Assembly (NCBI GenBank): GCA_017935265.1
Contig: JAGBHX010000154.1
Span: 1 to 43,833, forward strand
DNA from: Clostridia bacterium
GTDB taxonomy: Bacteria; Bacillota; Clostridia; Oscillospirales; Acutalibacteraceae
Direction: 5' to 3'
Length of the DNA: 43,833 nucleotides
Part shown: one piece after another, positions 23,254-30,378 of the stretch
Layout of the letters: each line of letters begins with the position of its first letter
How positions within the stretch are numbered: the stretch's first letter is position 1
Program-made: the position numbers and the translations under genes
Notes under the pieces: generated by a model
Database searches by the model: none
What the model was told of the DNA's origin: nothing
Seen by the model: only the letters and a program-made list of their open reading frames with translations

Positions 23254-24081
23254 AAAAGCTATGTAGCAATATGTGTATCCGGCCTCATTAAAGTGTGAAG
23301 CGTTTGAATCAATGGTATTTTTTACTGTTTTAAAGCCCGAAGCGGTGAGTTTTAAGCCCGCTGTGGAGTAGCTGTCTGCCGCAAGGCCAAAATGACATTT
23401 TGCAGAGCTTGCCGTAAAATTTACCTGCATCACGGGAAAATCGGTGCAGAAAAGAATCACCATTTTCGGCTTGAAGCCGAGGTTGAATGAAACAGAAGAC
23501 TGTCCGTTGCCCACATAATAACCTGAAACAAGAGGATTGCTCCATTGTTCCTTTTCTTCGGCAGTTACGTGCATAGATTCGTTGGTGATGTGGCCGGAGC
23601 ATATAAAGTCCTTGTTCATAAACGAGGTGAAATTTTCATCCACGCTTTCAGCAGGGCAAAAATCGGCCGCGATTTTAAACCAACCGTTGAGCACCAAAGC
23701 GCTGGTATCTCTGTCAGACTCGATTTGTTCGCACCCTGATTCTTCAACGCTTAAATCTGTGCGGAAGGTGAGTGCATCAATAATTTCGGTGAAATAATCG
23801 TGGCAGGCGGTTCCGCCGTATGAATAAGGCACGCAGATGCTCAGCCTCATTTTTATATTCGCTGTTCGGCAGTATTCCTGCTTTTCCAGCACTCCGTCAT
23901 CATTGGCAACAAATTTGTCAACAATGCTCATTTCACTGATGCCTACGGCAACAATTGCCTTCTTCAAAGGCACAGATTTCATAACAGGGGGGAATTCGGT
24001 AAAAAACGTGATGTCGCTGAGTTCAGGTTGAATGCTGAGCCAATCTACAACCTTTTGAGGGATTGCAACAATTGTGTCCAT
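23248..24081 (-). CDS. Phage protein: tail-completion-like N-terminus joined to tail-fibre-like C-terminus
   Basis: A 277-residue phage structural protein. The first ~150 residues have the layout of a tail completion/terminator protein: PQKVVDWLSIQPELSDITFF near 8-27, an internal NIKMRLSICVPY near 75-86, a helix with YFTEIIDAL near 94-102 and a closing GWFKIAADF near 136-144. The second part changes character: ICSGHITNESMHVTAEEKEQW (split here: HITNESMHVTAEEKEQW is the key stretch) near 160-180 is typical of phage tail fibres, and GYYVGNGQSSVSFNLGFKPK near 186-205 is a common receptor-binding end domain. A fusion across a deletion is a plausible origin. Its ATG overlaps the upstream stop by one base (TAATG). 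Confidence 0.7.
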   Translation of the reverse strand: MDTIVAIPQKVVDWLSIQPELSDITFFTEFPPVMKSVPLKKAIVAVGISEMSIVDKFVANDDGVLEKQEYCRTANIKMRLSICVPYSYGGTACHDYFTEIIDALTFRTDLSVEESGCEQIESDRDTSALVLNGWFKIAADFCPAESVDENFTSFMNKDFICSGHITNESMHVTAEEKEQWSNPLVSGYYVGNGQSSVSFNLGFKPKMVILFCTDFPVMQVNFTASSAKCHFGLAADSYSTAGLKLTASGFKTVKNTIDSNASHFNEAGYTYCYIAFK

Positions 24082-24425
24082 TATGCTTCAATAACCTCCC
24101 TTATAATTGCCCAGATATAAAGCGGATTTTCTCCGCAATACACTTTCTCGGCACGGTCAACGGTGTATTTAACATCGTCGCAAAGAATATATCCGTTAAC
24201 GGTGTCAAAGACAGTCAAGTCGTGCTTTGCAGGGCCGATGTAAAGATATTTGCTCTGATTGTCAAAGCCGATAACGGTATAAACACCGTCAAGATACATC
24301 TTGTTTTTGTATCGCAAGGGCTGAATAAAGCCGTGGAAAATTTCCGAGCTCCAACCGTCATCCTGCTTCAATAGAATTTCTCTGCCGAATTTTTTAAACA
24401 CCGTGTCAAGCTGGCTTTGGGTCAT
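24081..24425 (-). CDS. Phage connector/head-closure-type protein
   Basis: A 114-residue protein in the position of a head-closure or neck protein, between the gp6-like connector and the tail-completion-like gene. Its sequence is beta-rich in the centre (DGVYTVIGFDNQSKYLYIG near 47-65) with an N-terminal helix (MTQSQLDTVFKKFG). I recognise no specific family motif, so the role is inferred from order. The ATG at 24425 is preferred over the upstream ATG at 24431, because AAGGTGG then lies 6 bases away; the earlier ATG would abut the Shine-Dalgarno. It overlaps the end of the connector gene by 20 bases. Confidence 0.65.
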   Translation of the reverse strand: MTQSQLDTVFKKFGREILLKQDDGWSSEIFHGFIQPLRYKNKMYLDGVYTVIGFDNQSKYLYIGPAKHDLTVFDTVNGYILCDDVKYTVDRAEKVYCGENPLYIWAIIREVIEA

Positions 24426-24807
24426 ACACATCCACCTTTCCGAAGAAAAATCCGTTATCTTTTAACAACGGTGTCAAATCGAGCATCGCCTTATCGCGGA
24501 TTTCCTTAGCAAGGCTTAACTGCTCTGTGGGGCCGCTTTCACTGAATGAAACACTCAGATCACCGGCTTTGAAGGCAGACAAATCGTTTTCTTTATTATT
24601 ACCTGAGCGTTTAACGCACAGGCTGTAAAAAGCAATTCCTGCGGCGGCAGAGGTGATTCTCGGGTCGGTGAGCTCAACGTCGGGCTTCAGCTTTGCGTTG
24701 ATTTCATCAAGCGCCTGCTGACAGACTGCTTCAACACATTCTTTTTCGTCTGCATCAATTTCTGTCAGCAGACCCAATGCCTTTGCAACCTCCCATACGT
24801 ATGCCAT
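24406..24807 (-). CDS. Phage head-tail connector (gp6/Ad1-like)
   Basis: A 133-residue protein with an all-helical layout typical of HK97 gp6-type adaptors that form the ring under the portal. It has an N-terminal helix (MAYVWEVAKALGL), then DEKECVEAVCQQALDEINAKL near 20-40, then PRITSAAAGIAFYSLCVKR near 49-67, a variable loop and a C-terminal part ending FGKVDVYDPKPA. The start at 24807 is chosen over the longer frame that would extend into the capsid gene; the capsid stop lies one base upstream of this ATG. A weak AAGGG site overlaps the capsid end. Position just after the capsid supports the call. Confidence 0.72.
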   Translation of the reverse strand: MAYVWEVAKALGLLTEIDADEKECVEAVCQQALDEINAKLKPDVELTDPRITSAAAGIAFYSLCVKRSGNNKENDLSAFKAGDLSVSFSESGPTEQLSLAKEIRDKAMLDLTPLLKDNGFFFGKVDVYDPKPA

Positions 24808-24808
24808 A

Positions 24809-25813
24809 TCAGTTACCCTTGGTGACAACCTTTGAAGCGTCACCTATAATTTTGGCAAAGCCGTCAATTGATGTAATGGAAATCTGATGAAGCTGTCGGT
24901 CAATAAGCTTGCCGTAATCAGTTTCGATGTCGCCGACCTTGATGTGCTCAAGCGCACAGGATTTATCAAGACCGATGATTGTTCCGTTCTTATCAATGCT
25001 TGAGGTTTTAATAAGCTTTGCGCCGAAGGGTGTAATCATTTTGCCTGTGCCGTGGAAGTTAAGGCCGGCTGAGCCGTCACGGAATTCGCTGAGCTTGAGA
25101 ATTGCGCTTGCCGCATCGGGGGAAGCAAGAATTGTGTTAAGCTCATAGGGTGAAAAGCTGTTCCAGAAGTCAACAAGGCTGTCGTAGGTGTAAGCGTTTA
25201 CGGTGGATGATGAGGCAGGATTGTCGTTGCCGTCACCGTTGATGAGCACGTTTACGGCGTCAGCCATAAGTGTCTGTGAAAGATAAGCTCCGATTCTTTT
25301 GAGAGCAACCGCCACAATATCAAGGCGCTGAAAGCGAAGCACGTCGTAGGATGTGGTAATCATTCTGCCGCGCTTTTTGAGGCGGATTGTTCTGTCGCTG
25401 ACGGAAAAATCAGCCTCGGCAAGAGTTTCGCTCTCTGAGTATTCGGGCATTTCCATATTTTCCTTACTCATCCCAAGGTCCATTGCGCGGTAGTCCATTG
25501 AGTCAATGGAGGTTGTTGCCGCAACAATGTCAGGGATGAAGTTTGCTTCGTCCATACCGTGGCGGACTGCTCTTGCAACATATTCGGGGAAGAGTACGGC
25601 GGCGTCGCTTGTACTGAAAAATTTACCCACAACGCTGCTGTCTGCACCCGAAACCTTAATATCAAATCTTTTAAGCTGACGCTGATATGCGTCAAGGCCC
25701 TCAAGAGAGGTGCCTTTATAATTTTCGGAAGGGTCCATAGCTTCCAATACCTGAGTGAATGAACGGCCTGTGCCGTACATTCCTTTTTCGAGTTTTACGT
25801 TATCAAATGACAT
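24809..25813 (-). CDS. Phage major capsid protein (HK97 fold)
   Basis: A 334-residue capsid protein in the right place between protease and connector. Landmarks are an N-terminal arm (residues 1-60), AAVLFPEYVARAVRHGM near 71-87 (start of the mature shell domain), MPEYSESETLAEADFSVSDR near 122-141 (E-loop-like), KRGRMITTSYDVLRF near 146-160 and the spine helix VALKRIGAYLSQTLMADAV near 166-184. A clear AAGGAGATATA ribosome binding site lies 5-6 bases before the ATG, the strongest in the cassette, as expected of the most abundant product. The classification as HK97-type is by family resemblance and gene order; I could not run a fold search. Confidence 0.85.
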   Translation of the reverse strand: MSFDNVKLEKGMYGTGRSFTQVLEAMDPSENYKGTSLEGLDAYQRQLKRFDIKVSGADSSVVGKFFSTSDAAVLFPEYVARAVRHGMDEANFIPDIVAATTSIDSMDYRAMDLGMSKENMEMPEYSESETLAEADFSVSDRTIRLKKRGRMITTSYDVLRFQRLDIVAVALKRIGAYLSQTLMADAVNVLINGDGNDNPASSSTVNAYTYDSLVDFWNSFSPYELNTILASPDAASAILKLSEFRDGSAGLNFHGTGKMITPFGAKLIKTSSIDKNGTIIGLDKSCALEHIKVGDIETDYGKLIDRQLHQISITSIDGFAKIIGDASKVVTKGN

Positions 25814-25825
25814 ATTATATCTCCT

Positions 25826-26794
25826 TTATAAAACAAATTGGTTGTTGTTTGTGTGATTTGCTTCGGCAGGCTTCAACTGAGGGGCCAACGGAATAACCTT
25901 GCCTGCCCTTTCCATAAATGAATCTCTGAGTTTTTTCAGTCTTTCAATATCAAGACCCTTGCACATATCCTGCACAGTTGCCACGTCGACCCCTTTCAGG
26001 GCAAGGGCTGCAAATTTAACCGTTTCATCGGTGAGCATTTTGCGATAAGCTTCGCCTTCAGCGGCGGCTTTTTCAAGGTGAGCGATTCTTTCACCCAGCT
26101 CCTTTGAAAGGGCCGAGCTGATAACCATTTCATTACCCTTGTGTGCAATTTTCTGAAATTCGCTGAAGGTTTTTGTTACCTTCTGCTTGTGGTGGTTTTT
26201 CACAACCCCTGCGCCCACCTGGGCAGGCACTGCAACAAATGACCACTCGTAGGCATCGGCAGGGTCTTTTAAAATGCAGTGGCAAATTTTGCCCGAATAT
26301 TCAACGCCTTTAATGTGGTTGCACTTTTCGCTTCGCATATCGTTGCCGCACACCGAGCAGATATAACTTTTTACGCTGCAGCAAACACTGACCTCTTTTT
26401 TGATGCCTGCATCAATTTCGGCAATGAGATTTTTGTTATGTTCTGTGCGCGGCATATATGCCGTTGCCTTGAGGTATGTATAAGCTTCACCGAAAGAGGT
26501 GCTTCTGTCAGCGCTTTTTACAACCTCGGTTTTGAAAATCCTTGCAGTTTGATTTTTGCCTGAATGGCTGTGGTCAAAAATTCCCGTAATGCCCACAAAC
26601 ATATTTTTGAGTCTTTCAAGGGCAAGGGTGTCAAATCTTTCGCCGTCGCGGTCGATTTCATTGTCACAAAGAATCACATTAAACGTGAAAACATCTTCGG
26701 CTTTAAGCTCTTTTCGTGTGAAACGGTTGATGAGTGCAAGGTCATTTTCGGTTACTTCCTGCACATCGGGTGCGGATTCAAAGCTTTTATCCAT
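25826..26794 (-). CDS. Phage prohead protease with C-terminal scaffold-like region
   Basis: The N-terminal ~200 residues fit an HK97-type prohead protease: GIFDHSHSGKN near 71-81 contains candidate catalytic His, KKEVSVCCSV near 132-141 the candidate Ser, and EWSFVAVPAQVGAGV near 183-197 is the family's closing motif. Between them sits a Cys/His-rich insert (C146, C149, C158, H160, C171, H172, C173), which would suit a small zinc site. Residues about 210-305 are helical and charged (KELGERIAHLEKAAAEGEA), as expected of a scaffold that the protease domain cuts free. The start overlaps the portal's stop by 8 bases; GAAAGGAG is upstream. The zinc site is inference. Confidence 0.82.
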   Translation of the reverse strand: MDKSFESAPDVQEVTENDLALINRFTRKELKAEDVFTFNVILCDNEIDRDGERFDTLALERLKNMFVGITGIFDHSHSGKNQTARIFKTEVVKSADRSTSFGEAYTYLKATAYMPRTEHNKNLIAEIDAGIKKEVSVCCSVKSYICSVCGNDMRSEKCNHIKGVEYSGKICHCILKDPADAYEWSFVAVPAQVGAGVVKNHHKQKVTKTFSEFQKIAHKGNEMVISSALSKELGERIAHLEKAAAEGEAYRKMLTDETVKFAALALKGVDVATVQDMCKGLDIERLKKLRDSFMERAGKVIPLAPQLKPAEANHTNNNQFVL

Positions 26795-27935
26795 TTAATT
26801 CTCCTTTCAATTCCTGTTGGATTTTTTCTCTCTGTGCATCGTAAAGACGGGCTTTGCTCAGCTCACATTCGTCCTGGAGGGTGATGTCATCCCAGATGAT
26901 TTCGGGATTATCGTCGATGCTGTTGAGAAGTAAAAACATTTTGCAGACTTTGAGAATAACGGGAGTAAGCACGCGCCTGTATGCTTCAAGCTCACTTGTG
27001 AGCAGGTCAGCCTGCTGGCTTGACATTCTTTCTGTTGATGACCAGGAAAGACCGAGCATAAACGGCGGAATCCCTGTTTTTGCCACAATCTGCTCAAGCA
27101 TCTGTCGCACCGGTATCTCACTGTCGAGAATCTGACTGTCTGCACCGATTGCCTTTATACTTACGTCACCCACAGCCACAAAATCTCTCACCGGGCCGCC
27201 TGCTTTCATCGCTTCGCCCCATTCACGGGCAACCTGCTGCGCGCGGTCTTTGGCGTAAGCTCTGTCAACGGCATCATTCTGTGGCTTGTAGGTTACGGCA
27301 TAGCGGATATTTCCTGCTCGTTCCCAGTTTTCACCCACGGTTGAATAAATCTTCATAAGAATACCGCTGACAAAGGGTAACCCTTTGAGAATTGAATTTC
27401 CGCAAAGTGTTCCGCTTTCGGGATTGAGCACACTCATAAGCACAAGCTCAGGGTATTTTACGGGTGTGACCTCGCCTGCGTTTCTTGTGCACACAAGGCA
27501 GTCAATACTGTTATCTGCCCTGCGAAGCTCAATGTCGTTGATGTCGGCATTATACAGTGCGGCAATGTTTCCTTTTGAATCTGTTACAATTTCACCCACT
27601 GCAGTTCCGTAGGTGAGAAGCTGTTCAAAGTAGGTTGAAATAAATTCAGAAATACCGAGTCTTCCTGAGGAAACAGGAACATCCCGCAAAAACGAATTAA
27701 GAAGTGCAGTATTTCGGGAGTTTGCACATTCCACCCTGAAGCCACCCGTCAGGCGCACTGTTTTGAGAATTGCCGCGTCAATAATCGGTACAGCCTCGCG
27801 AAGCTCACGGTAAAGCCTTGTCTGTCCGTTTGAAAGGGGAACGTAGCTGTTCACAAAATCAAAAATCTGCGGTTTGTATGTCTGCGGCACAGAGACCGCT
27901 GTTTTGGCTGATGAAATCTTCTTAAAAAATCCCAT
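26787..27935 (-). CDS. Phage portal protein
   Basis: A 382-residue portal-type protein, which would form the dodecamer through which DNA is packaged. Landmarks are LYRELREAVPIIDAAI near 41-56, GISEFISTYFEQLLTYGTAVGE near 92-113, NADINDIELR near 128-137, TPVKYPELVLMSVLNPESG near 154-172 and the wing-stem segment DSEIPVRQMLEQIVAKTGIPPFMLGLSWSS near 277-306 (only key parts given: EQIVAKTGIPPFMLG). This last motif is typical of SPP1/HK97-like portals. The start at 27935 is used instead of the longer frame, since AAGGAG lies just upstream and one base separates it from the terL stop. Confidence 0.85.
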   Translation of the reverse strand: MGFFKKISSAKTAVSVPQTYKPQIFDFVNSYVPLSNGQTRLYRELREAVPIIDAAILKTVRLTGGFRVECANSRNTALLNSFLRDVPVSSGRLGISEFISTYFEQLLTYGTAVGEIVTDSKGNIAALYNADINDIELRRADNSIDCLVCTRNAGEVTPVKYPELVLMSVLNPESGTLCGNSILKGLPFVSGILMKIYSTVGENWERAGNIRYAVTYKPQNDAVDRAYAKDRAQQVAREWGEAMKAGGPVRDFVAVGDVSIKAIGADSQILDSEIPVRQMLEQIVAKTGIPPFMLGLSWSSTERMSSQQADLLTSELEAYRRVLTPVILKVCKMFLLLNSIDDNPEIIWDDITLQDECELSKARLYDAQREKIQQELKGELNG

Positions 27936-27936
27936 C

Positions 27937-29223
27937 TCACATCTCCTTTCTGTTAACACTCAGGGCAAAAAACTCATCCTCGGGCGCATTGAGAATCGTT
28001 GAAACAAAATATCTCACGTCGTCCATAGCGTGGTCGTTCTCTTTTTTAGGAGCGTCCTTTGATGAGCTTTCGTCCCATCTGTAGAGGGAAAATTCTCTGA
28101 GGGTGTCCTTGCATTGAGAAGAAAAATAGATTTCTTCTTTCTTTAAAGCGTCAGACACAAGGCGGATTCCGTCAATAACATCGTTTTTTGCGGGAATCAC
28201 CTTGAATTTTCCCTCACGGCGGATACATTGAATAAAGCTTGCGGCACTTGGGTCAACCACAACAGCCTCAACGGGCAGATTCCCCGCTAACTTCACAAGC
28301 CCGTCATAGTGCTCCATGTCTGTGCGCTGTTGGCCTTGCGTGCGGGAATTGTAATAATATTCCCGAAGTCTGTACCATTTGCCCTGATATAAGCCCCAAA
28401 GCCCCATTGAGCACGGATTTACCGTGCCGTAATCGCAGGAAACATAGTATTTTTCGCATTGAGCCACACAGGGGGATTTGATATGAATTTCCTGAGAAAA
28501 CATTGAGTAAACCGCGCCGTATGCCGCAACCCACTTGCCCTCGATAAACCGCTGATAAAATGCACCCGAATAAAGGGACTCGTATCTTTTTCTGATGTTG
28601 CTCGTCAGACCGGGATTATCCTTCATTGTGAAATGAAGATAAAGGCAGTTTTTCTCTTCTGCTTTTTTTATCCATTCACAATAAAACCAGTGCATCGGGT
28701 GTTCGGGGTTGCAGTTAAACCACAGCTTTGATTTTTCAACCGAGCAACGGGCAATGGCTTGCTCCACAAAAGAGCGCGGCATCAGAGCAACCTCGTCAAG
28801 AAGTATACCGCCAAGGGTCATACCCTGAATAAGTGCCGCAGAGCCTTCGTCCTTTCCGCCGAATAAATAAAAGCGATTTGTCCTGCCTTTGTATGAAATT
28901 TCAATGTAATTCTTCGACGTTTTTTCCTTGCAGTCAAAGCCAAGGGAGGTGAGTATGGGGAGCATCGGTACAATGAGATTTCTTTTGAGTGATGCTATTG
29001 TTTTGCCGCAAAGGGCGAAAGAAGTATCATCAAAATCATAAAAAGACCAGACGATGAAAGAAAGGGACATACAAACCGTTTTTCCTGAGCGTACTGCACC
29101 GTCGCAGATGATTGCGTCCTTTCCTCTGTGAGGTGACGAAGCGCACCACCAATTGAGAACAGTGAGCTGCTTCTTTGAAAATTTGCGGAAAACCTCCGTG
29201 GGGTTAAGAGCCATCTTCATCAT
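27937..29223 (-). CDS. Phage terminase large subunit (PBSX-type)
   Basis: The ATP-driven packaging motor and nuclease. Walker A is at residues 42-49 (GAVRSGKT), Walker B near 140-144 (ILLDE), the coupling motif WFNCNPEHP lies near 168-176, and the RNase H-like nuclease has CDYGTVNP near 242-249 and DHAMDDVRYF near 397-406. At 428 residues it has full length, and all key residues are kept, so no sign of decay is seen. Three in-frame ATGs (29223, 29220, 29214) are possible; 29214 is best spaced behind AAGAG. The start overlaps terS by up to 20 bases. Confidence 0.9.
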   Translation of the reverse strand: MMKMALNPTEVFRKFSKKQLTVLNWWCASSPHRGKDAIICDGAVRSGKTVCMSLSFIVWSFYDFDDTSFALCGKTIASLKRNLIVPMLPILTSLGFDCKEKTSKNYIEISYKGRTNRFYLFGGKDEGSAALIQGMTLGGILLDEVALMPRSFVEQAIARCSVEKSKLWFNCNPEHPMHWFYCEWIKKAEEKNCLYLHFTMKDNPGLTSNIRKRYESLYSGAFYQRFIEGKWVAAYGAVYSMFSQEIHIKSPCVAQCEKYYVSCDYGTVNPCSMGLWGLYQGKWYRLREYYYNSRTQGQQRTDMEHYDGLVKLAGNLPVEAVVVDPSAASFIQCIRREGKFKVIPAKNDVIDGIRLVSDALKKEEIYFSSQCKDTLREFSLYRWDESSSKDAPKKENDHAMDDVRYFVSTILNAPEDEFFALSVNRKEM

Positions 29224-29689
29224 CTCTTATCGCCGCCGCGCTTCGCTCAATTACGTCATAAAAGGGGAGCGCATCGTCATTTTTTGAAGCGGAGGATGTG
29301 TTTTCAAGATGCTCAAGGGCTTTGAGTCGGTCAAAAAATTTGATTTCAATTCCGCCGTTTTTGGGCCTCTTGATTTCGCTGATGTTCAGAAGATTCATTT
29401 TCTCAAGCTCACCCTTGTCAGGCGCTTCGTCACAAAACAAAAGCCTGAAGGCATCGGTGCAATCTCCAAAAGCAAGAAGTCGGTATCCGCTTGAAATTTC
29501 CTGTGGGGTTACGGCAGAGCCTTCCCTCAGACGCGAAATTTCATTTTGAATGTCCTTTCTTGCAAGGAGCTTTGCACAGGCTGTTTTGGGTAAGGAATAA
29601 CCTGCAAGTGCCGCCGCTGTTACACCGGAGTGATATTCACAGCAGTAGATGCAGAATAATTTTTCTTTTGGTTTAAGTCCGTTTTTCAT
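29204..29689 (-). CDS. Phage terminase small subunit
   Basis: A 161-residue DNA-recognition subunit of terminase. The N-terminal helix-turn-helix-like region, KEKLFCIYCCEYHSGVTAAA near 7-26 and ALAGYSLPKTACAKLLARKD near 26-45, is characteristic of the Terminase_2 type. The rest (EISRLREG, TPQEISSGYRLLAFGDCTDA, and a C-terminal acidic tail) agrees. The start at 29689 is preferred over the frame beginning at 29764 because AAAGGAAG lies just before it. It is the first gene of the cassette. A 16-base inverted repeat at 29705-29720 lies in its leader. Confidence 0.8.
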   Translation of the reverse strand: MKNGLKPKEKLFCIYCCEYHSGVTAAALAGYSLPKTACAKLLARKDIQNEISRLREGSAVTPQEISSGYRLLAFGDCTDAFRLLFCDEAPDKGELEKMNLLNISEIKRPKNGGIEIKFFDRLKALEHLENTSSASKNDDALPFYDVIERSAAAIRDDEDGS

Positions 29690-29704
29690 TTTCGCTTCCT
29701 TTCT

Positions 29705-29720
29705 GAAGAGTAATCTCTTC
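29705..29720. promoter_or_regulatory. Inverted repeat in the terS leader, possible operator
   Basis: GAAGAG-TAAT-CTCTTC, a perfect 6-bp dyad 16-31 bases upstream of the terS ATG. No clear promoter boxes were found near it. Confidence 0.35.
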
Positions 29721-29762
29721 ACCCATAGCTGAAAAAACAAAAAATCTGAACCAAAAATGTGC

Positions 29763-29803
29763 AAAAAAACACCCTACCGCCAATTTTTTGACGATAGGGT
29801 GTT
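29763..29803 (-). terminator. Terminator of the fucosidase-HAD operon
   Basis: Arms AACACCCTA (29768-29776) and TAGGGTGTT (29795-29803), with a partly paired internal loop. On the minus strand the hairpin is followed by seven T. Confidence 0.85.
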
Positions 29804-29812
29804 AAATTTGGT

Positions 29813-30376
29813 TTAAAGCTTGATAATTTCTCCGTTTTTTATGAGAAATTTGTTTTCCGCCAACGACAGCAACGGTGCGTCAGATTTAGGGTTATCGGTG
29901 TAAGCGTTTCTGAAAATGTAGCCGTCGGCTTCTTTTTTTATTCGCTCTACCTTTTCTGCACCTTTGCAGTTTTTGCCGCGGATTTCACCTGTCTTGGGGT
30001 CCATATCCGTGCCGATTATAACGTCAGCACCGAGCCTTTTGAGAACGGGGCTGATTTCAAATTCGGGTGAAGCGGAGCAAACAACTGTTTTAACATCGTT
30101 TTCCTCAGGCCTAAACCACGGAAAAATCTTGTTTGCATTTTTATCCCAGAAAAGCTCCGCTTCATTTTGAGCATCAATTGATTTCACAAAGCAGAAAAAT
30201 TCACCCTTGAATTTTGTTAGATCAATCTTTTTTAAAAAGAATTTAACTGCCGAAAAAATCTGATGAGGAATGTGGCGGATGATTTTCGGGTGCCGTTTAA
30301 GGCAGAAAAGCCAGAATTCCGTGGCAGAATCCACCGGATAAACTGTTTTGTCAAAATCGTAAAGGTCAGCTAACAT
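29813..30376 (-). CDS. HAD-superfamily (IB) phosphatase
   Basis: A cytoplasmic phosphatase of the phosphoserine-phosphatase-like HAD-IB group. Motif I is DFDKT at residues 7-11 (nucleophile Asp7), motif II is in VVCSASPEFE near 101-110, and the Lys and Asp motifs III/IV are likely in GAEKVERIKK near 141-150 and YTDNPKSDAPLL near 161-172. At 187 residues it is slightly short, with a cap in the 20-90 region. The substrate is unknown. It starts two bases after the fucosidase stop, so it is cotranscribed with it and perhaps part of a glycan-use unit, though that link is only positional. Confidence 0.83.
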   Translation of the reverse strand: MLADLYDFDKTVYPVDSATEFWLFCLKRHPKIIRHIPHQIFSAVKFFLKKIDLTKFKGEFFCFVKSIDAQNEAELFWDKNANKIFPWFRPEENDVKTVVCSASPEFEISPVLKRLGADVIIGTDMDPKTGEIRGKNCKGAEKVERIKKEADGYIFRNAYTDNPKSDAPLLSLAENKFLIKNGEIIKL

Positions 30377-30378
30377 AG

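Larger units (their letters stand above)
23248..29689 (-). mobile_element. Compact tail-less phage capsid/packaging cassette
   Basis: Eight minus-strand genes in canonical phage order: terS, terL, portal, protease/scaffold, major capsid, head-tail connector, a second connector, and a fused tail-completion/tail-fibre-like gene. Genes overlap or are separated by at most 12 bases, except for the MCP's normal leader. There is no integrase, repressor, replication, major tail, tape measure or lysis gene in the window, and no flanking tRNA or clear att repeat. All frames are open. Base composition resembles the neighbours, suggesting long residence. It is bounded by terminators at 29763-29803 and 23214-23253. 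Confidence 0.8.
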
